Assembly (NCBI RefSeq): GCF_003568845.1
Contig: NZ_CP030127.1
Location: 248,001 to 312,000, forward strand
Direction: 5' to 3'
Length of the DNA stretch: 64,000 bases
DNA from: Indioceanicola profundi
GTDB taxonomy: Bacteria; Pseudomonadota; Alphaproteobacteria; Azospirillales; Azospirillaceae
Numbering within the stretch: position 1 is the stretch's first letter; each line of letters opens with the position of its first letter. The position numbers were made by a program, and so were the translations under genes. The notes beneath the pieces are model-generated. The model saw only the letters and a list, made by a program, of their open reading frames with translations. It made no database searches and was not told where the DNA came from. Positions 60,283 to 64,000 of this stretch are shown in pieces.

Positions 60283-61038
60283 ATGCCCGACACAGAAGCA
60301 CCTGATCTCGACACTTTCCCCAGCCTGGATGAACTTTTCCTGGACATTCCGGACCTAAACCAGCTGACGCCTGCAAGACCATCCACGCACCCTCCGCGAA
60401 TCCTGCTGCTCTACGGCTCCTTGCGCGAACGGTCCTACAGCCGCTTTCTGACGGAGGAGGCGGCGCGATTGCTGCGGCGCATGGGGGCGGAGACCCGGAT
60501 TTTCGATCCGCGCGACTTGCCGCTGCCGGACAGCGTACCCGCCGACCACCCCAAGGTGGTCGAATTGCGGTCCCTGTCGCAATGGTCGGAGGGGCAGGTC
60601 TGGGTCAGTCCGGAACGGCACGGCACCATCACCGGCATCCTGAAGGCACAGATCGACTGGCTTCCGCTGGAAAGCGGGGGTATCCGCCCGACCCAGGGAC
60701 GCACGCTGGCCGTGATGCAGGTGTCCGGCGGCTCGCAGAGCTTCAACGCGGTGAACGCCATGCGCGTGCTCGGCCGCTGGATGCGCATGGTTACCATCCC
60801 GAACCAGAGCAGCGTTCCCAAGGCCTTCCAGGAATTCGACGAGCAGGGGCGGATGAAGCCCTCGCCCCTCTACGACCGGGTCGTGGATGTGATGGAGGAG
60901 CTTTACAAGTTCACCCTTCTGGTCCGGGACCGCAGCGACTACCTCACCGATCGCTACAGCGAACGTCGTGAAGAGGCACTGAAGCGGGCCTCCGAAGCGG
61001 CGACCCTGGCGGCAAAGGCCATGGACGGGCGACGCTGA
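60283..61038 (+). CDS. arsH: ArsH NADPH-dependent FMN reductase
   Basis: The 251-residue flavoprotein starts at [10 protein letters not shown] behind GAAGG. It has the FMN-binding [12 protein letters not shown] and [18 protein letters not shown], typical of ArsH, and [20 protein letters not shown]. ArsH oxidises trivalent organoarsenicals (for instance methylarsenite) to less toxic pentavalent forms with NADPH. It is the last gene of the first ars operon, 16 bp after acr3. Confidence 0.95.
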   Translation: MPDTEAPDLDTFPSLDELFLDIPDLNQLTPARPSTHPPRILLLYGSLRERSYSRFLTEEAARLLRRMGAETRIFDPRDLPLPDSVPADHPKVVELRSLSQWSEGQVWVSPERHGTITGILKAQIDWLPLESGGIRPTQGRTLAVMQVSGGSQSFNAVNAMRVLGRWMRMVTIPNQSSVPKAFQEFDEQGRMKPSPLYDRVVDVMEELYKFTLLVRDRSDYLTDRYSERREEALKRASEAATLAAKAMDGRR

Positions 61039-61086
61039 CCAGGGCGCGGGGCAGTGGGAATATTTTGAAGAAAATAGAAATGAGCA

Positions 61087-61130
61087 TTGACGCGCATCCC
61101 GGGCGCTGTTATTTCGAATAACATCGAAAT
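61087..61130 (+). promoter_or_regulatory. Candidate promoter with ArsR-type operator before the flavoprotein gene
   Basis: TTGACG (61087-61092) and TATTTC (61110-61115) are 17 bp apart. Over the -10 lies a 7-bp inverted repeat, ATTTCGA (61111-61117) with TCGAAAT (61124-61130), spaced by 6 nt. An overlapping GTTATTTCGAATAAC palindrome sits at 61108-61122. The gene starts 63 bp on. This suggests a second ArsR-controlled unit. Confidence 0.5.
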
Positions 61131-61192
61131 GAAAGACGGGGCCGTGCCGGAGCAGACGGCGTGGCCCGGCCTACCTACCTGGGAGAATGGTG

Positions 61193-62641
61193 ATGAAGCA
61201 TCCCGCACACCCCATTGTCGTGATCGGCGCCGGCCCGGTCGGTCTTGCTGCCGCCGCGCACCTGCTGGCCCGCGGACTTGAACCGCTGGTGCTGGAAGCC
61301 GCGTCCGATGTGGCCGCGAACATGCGCGACTGGGGCCATGTCCGTCTCTTCTCACCCTGGCGCTACAATATCGACAGGGCGGCGCGTGCCCTGCTGGAGC
61401 GGCATGGTTGGGCCGGACCGGACCTTGAATTGCTGCCCACCGGTAGAGACCTCGTGGAGCAGTATCTCCGCCCGCTGGCGGCTCTGCCGGACATTGCCGG
61501 CCGGCTGCGGCTCGGTCACCGCGTGGTCGCTGTCAGCCGCCGGGATGTCGACAAGGTGAAAACCGGCGGGCGAGATGCTTCGCCATTCGTCGTGCGATAC
61601 GAAACTGCGGATGGCGAGGTTGAACTCCTTGCCAGCGCCGTGCTCGACGCCTCCGGCACCTGGGCCACGCCGAACCCGTTGGGTGCGAATGGCCTGCCCG
61701 CCATCGGGGAGAAGGCATTCGCCAGCCGTATCCATTATGGCATCCCGGATGCGACCGGCGCCTTGCGCAACCGCTATGCTGGCCGGTGCACAGTGGTCGT
61801 CGGGGCCGGCCATTCGGCGGCCAACGCCTTGCTTGACCTGGCGCGTCTGGCCGGACAGGAGCCCGGAACCCAGCTGGTCTGGGCCGTGCGCGGCACGGAC
61901 CTGCGCCGGGCTTTCGGCGGCGGCGATGCCGATGCGCTGGTGGCCCGCGGCGCCTTGGGAACGGCGCTCCGGAACCTTCAGGCCGGCGGCGGGCTGGAGC
62001 TGGTGACCGGGTTCAGGGTGGTGAAGGTGGCGGCTGCGGGCGAGCAGCTTTTCCTGGAAAGTTCCGATGGCCGCCGCATTGAAGGCATCGACGAGATTGT
62101 CGCGGCGACCGGCCAGCGCCCCGATCTTGTGCCGTTGCGAGAGTTGCGGCTGAAGCTCGATCCCTGGTTGGAATGCACAGAGGCGCTGGGACCCCTGATC
62201 GACCCGAACCTGCACAGCTGCGGCACGGTCCGGCCGCATGGAGTACGGGAACTTTCCCACCCCGAACCGGGATTCTATACGGTCGGCGTCAAGAGCTACG
62301 GCCGGGCACCGACCTTCCTCATGGCGACGGGGTATGAGCAGGTCCGGTCCATCGCCGCCTTCCTGGCAGGCGACACCGAAGCTGCCTACGATGTGCAGTT
62401 GGACCTTCCGGAAACAGGCGTGTGCAGCAGCAACCTGGGACCTGACCCGCTTGCCGGTGCGGACGGCGGATGCTGCGGCGGACCCGCTCCGGCGGACGCG
62501 GATGCCTGCTGCGCCAAGGACGCCGGTATCAAGGCCTACGACGGGGCGGGATGCGGCTGCGGCGGCACGGCCGGGCAGGAACCCGCAACCCTCAACCCGG
62601 CGCCTGTGCCTTCCGGCTGCTGCAGCCAGAGGGCGGCATGA
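61193..62641 (+). CDS. FAD/NAD(P)-dependent oxidoreductase with Cys-rich tail (ars-linked)
   Basis: The 482-residue flavoprotein starts at MKHPAHPIVVIG (ATG 61187 is closer to the ribosome-binding site than usual). It has two Rossmann motifs: VVIGAGPVGLAAAAHL for FAD and VVGAGHSAANALLD for NAD(P)H. The last ~57 residues hold eight cysteines as CC, CC, C-G-C and CC, beginning at C427 (GGCCGGP, ADACC, GAGCGCGG, SGCCSQ). Such a tail could bind arsenite or another soft metal. It is like ArsO-type flavoproteins in ars clusters. The start of the MFS gene overlaps its stop (ATGA). Confidence 0.78.
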   Translation: MKHPAHPIVVIGAGPVGLAAAAHLLARGLEPLVLEAASDVAANMRDWGHVRLFSPWRYNIDRAARALLERHGWAGPDLELLPTGRDLVEQYLRPLAALPDIAGRLRLGHRVVAVSRRDVDKVKTGGRDASPFVVRYETADGEVELLASAVLDASGTWATPNPLGANGLPAIGEKAFASRIHYGIPDATGALRNRYAGRCTVVVGAGHSAANALLDLARLAGQEPGTQLVWAVRGTDLRRAFGGGDADALVARGALGTALRNLQAGGGLELVTGFRVVKVAAAGEQLFLESSDGRRIEGIDEIVAATGQRPDLVPLRELRLKLDPWLECTEALGPLIDPNLHSCGTVRPHGVRELSHPEPGFYTVGVKSYGRAPTFLMATGYEQVRSIAAFLAGDTEAAYDVQLDLPETGVCSSNLGPDPLAGADGGCCGGPAPADADACCAKDAGIKAYDGAGCGCGGTAGQEPATLNPAPVPSGCCSQRAA

Positions 62642-63870
62642 CATCGGCCTTTCCGGCCGGAAGGGCCGCTTTTCCGGCCCGGGAGCGCCCCCGTCGCGGC
62701 CTGATCGCAGGGCTGGGGGTGGCCCAGATCATCTCATGGGGGACGCTGGTCTACAGCTTTCCCCTATTGGCGGCTCCGACGATGCAGGTGTTCGGTCTTG
62801 CCCGGACGGACGTGTATCTGCTGGCGTCCATGGCATTGTCGGTTGCGGCGCTTGCGGCCTATCCGGTTGGCGTTCTCATCGACCGGGGACATGGCCGAGC
62901 AGTAATGGGATCGGGGTCCATGCTGGCCGGCATCGGCTTCCTTGGCTGGTCGCAGGCGCAATCCGTCTGGCAGCTCTATCCTTTGTTCCTGCTGCTCGGC
63001 CTTGTGCAGGCGATGGTGCTCTATGATGCGGCCTTCGCCACGGTGGCGCGGCTGACGGGCTCCGGCGCACGGCGCGCCATTACCGCGCTGACCCTTTGGG
63101 GCGGCTTCGCCAGCACCGTGCTGGTGCCGGTGACGCAGCTTCTGCTGGACTGGCTCTGCTGGCGTGGAGCCGTCGCTGCATTGGGGCTTGCCAATCTGGC
63201 GGTCGCTGGGCTGACCGCAGCCATTCTGAGGGAACCGGCCTTGCCTGCGGCCCCGGCCGGCCCCGATACGCTTGCCGCGAACCAGCCGACTATGCCGGCC
63301 CCCCTCCGACAGGCGGCAAGCCGGGCAGCATTCTGGCTGCTGCTCCTGGCCTTCGCCGCTCATACCGGCATCTTCACGGCGTTGAGCTATCATCTCTACC
63401 CGTTGCTGGTGGAGCGCGGGTTGGAACCAGCAGCCGTGGTAGGGGCCATCGCCATGATCGGCCCGGCCCAGGTGGCCGGACGGATCGCAGTAACTGCTCT
63501 GGCCGGGGATCTGTCCGTCAGCCGACTGGGATCGGTGGTCGTGGCCGGGTTCCCGCTGGCCGTGCTGCTGCTTCTCGGCTCCGGCTCCACCCTGCTGATG
63601 GTCCATGCCTTTGCGGTGCTCTACGGGGCGGCCAACGGCGTCATGACCATCGTGCGCGGCCTTGCCGTGCCCGAAATGCTGTCCCGGACGGGATATGGTG
63701 CGATCAATGGCGCGATGGGGGCGCCGGCGACCCTGGCCAAGGCGGCGGCACCTGTGCTGGGCGCCTATCTCTGGCAGGCTTCCGGCGGCTACAACGCCCT
63801 GCTCCTCGCGGCGATGGCCGGGGCCGCCATGGTTGCGGCCTGTTTCTGGGCAGCGGTGCTCAGCCGGTGA
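62638..63870 (+). CDS. MFS transporter linked to the ars cluster
   Basis: The 410-residue protein starts at MTSAFPAGRAA, overlapping the flavoprotein stop by ATGA. It has ~12 membrane helices with the MFS loop signature PVGVLIDRGHGRAVMGSG. Translational coupling to the flavoprotein implies a shared task, perhaps export of the oxidised arsenic compound. MFS pumps of the ArsK and ArsJ kinds occur in ars operons, but I cannot tell which, if either, this is. Confidence 0.8.
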   Translation: MTSAFPAGRAAFPARERPRRGLIAGLGVAQIISWGTLVYSFPLLAAPTMQVFGLARTDVYLLASMALSVAALAAYPVGVLIDRGHGRAVMGSGSMLAGIGFLGWSQAQSVWQLYPLFLLLGLVQAMVLYDAAFATVARLTGSGARRAITALTLWGGFASTVLVPVTQLLLDWLCWRGAVAALGLANLAVAGLTAAILREPALPAAPAGPDTLAANQPTMPAPLRQAASRAAFWLLLLAFAAHTGIFTALSYHLYPLLVERGLEPAAVVGAIAMIGPAQVAGRIAVTALAGDLSVSRLGSVVVAGFPLAVLLLLGSGSTLLMVHAFAVLYGAANGVMTIVRGLAVPEMLSRTGYGAINGAMGAPATLAKAAAPVLGAYLWQASGGYNALLLAAMAGAAMVAACFWAAVLSR

Positions 63871-63895
63871 GGGGGGGCCTCCCTGTCCTGGCGGC

Positions 63896-64000
63896 CTACT
63901 CCCGGTACTCAACCAGCGTATCCAACAGTACATGGACGGCGATAGCTGCGGGAACTGCTAGCAGCAGGCCCCATATGCCCCATATGCCGCCACAGATCAG
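63896..64000 (-). CDS. AI-2E family transporter, C-terminal end (5' end outside window)
   Basis: The minus strand reads LICGGIWGIWGLLLAVPAAI, then ending in VLLDTLVEYRE and a TAG at 63896-63898. The GGIWGIWGLLLAVPAA motif is the conserved last membrane segment of AI-2E/PerM-type permeases. The frame continues past the window end. It converges with the MFS gene, separated by 25 bp. Confidence 0.75.
   Translation of the reverse strand: MICGGIWGIWGLLLAVPAAIAVHVLLDTLVEYRE

Overview
The window is about 64 kb of high-GC DNA with long genes on both strands. Several traits together suggest an alphaproteobacterium, most likely in or near the Rhodospirillales (Azospirillaceae-like): HWE/HisKA_2-type sensor kinases, a YjbE/GfcA-like exopolysaccharide protein, LEPR-motif type I adhesins and many TonB-dependent receptors. 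This placement is an inference from gene content; no rRNA gene is present. I found no tRNA, rRNA, CRISPR array, insertion sequence or prophage.

Layout. 0-3 kb: the end of an AraC-type regulator, then a leftward CheC - HWE kinase cluster with a response regulator downstream. 3.4 kb: a broken AraC remnant. 3.8-13.9 kb: a TolC-type outer-membrane factor beside a 2772-residue LEPR/VCBS adhesin. 14-24.5 kb: an M20 peptidase, an iron/siderophore operon (TonB receptor, PepSY-TM reductase-like protein, small membrane protein), a cation/proton antiporter, a PHB-depolymerase-like esterase with a CopG regulator, an alpha/beta hydrolase and a LuxR-type response regulator. 25-32 kb: a DUF882/M15 peptidase, a 1412-residue propeller hybrid kinase and an amine oxidase. 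32-42 kb: a TonB receptor beside a PhoD phosphatase, a DUF6152/DUF6644 pair, and a second leftward iron operon (TonB receptor, membrane protein, PepSY-TM) with a good Fur-box candidate.

42-47 kb is a surface-polysaccharide neighbourhood: FkbM methyltransferase, a GH16 glycanase with an RTX segment and a duplicated C-terminal domain, a YjbE/GfcA-like protein and an RTX-like protein. 47-53 kb holds a compact curli-type amyloid locus: csgF, csgG and three curlin-repeat genes with about 32, 19 and 9 half-repeats. No csgE, csgB, csgC/H or csgD is recognisable nearby. The gaps before the first and second curlins carry the same three-stem RNA design. The first stem has an identical 10-nt loop in both copies, and the other two stems keep pairing while their sequences change. 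A 10-bp UUCG hairpin precedes the third curlin. This is the part of the window most worth follow-up.

53-57 kb: a DUF2254 membrane protein, a short-chain dehydrogenase, an anti-sigma-like protein and an ECF sigma factor. 57.4-63.9 kb is an arsenic resistance island. Two divergent ArsR genes flank a promoter region, followed by two unrelated arsenate reductases, Acr3, ArsH, then a flavoprotein with a cysteine-rich tail and an MFS transporter behind their own candidate ArsR operator. The window ends in the C-terminus of an AI-2E family transporter on the minus strand.
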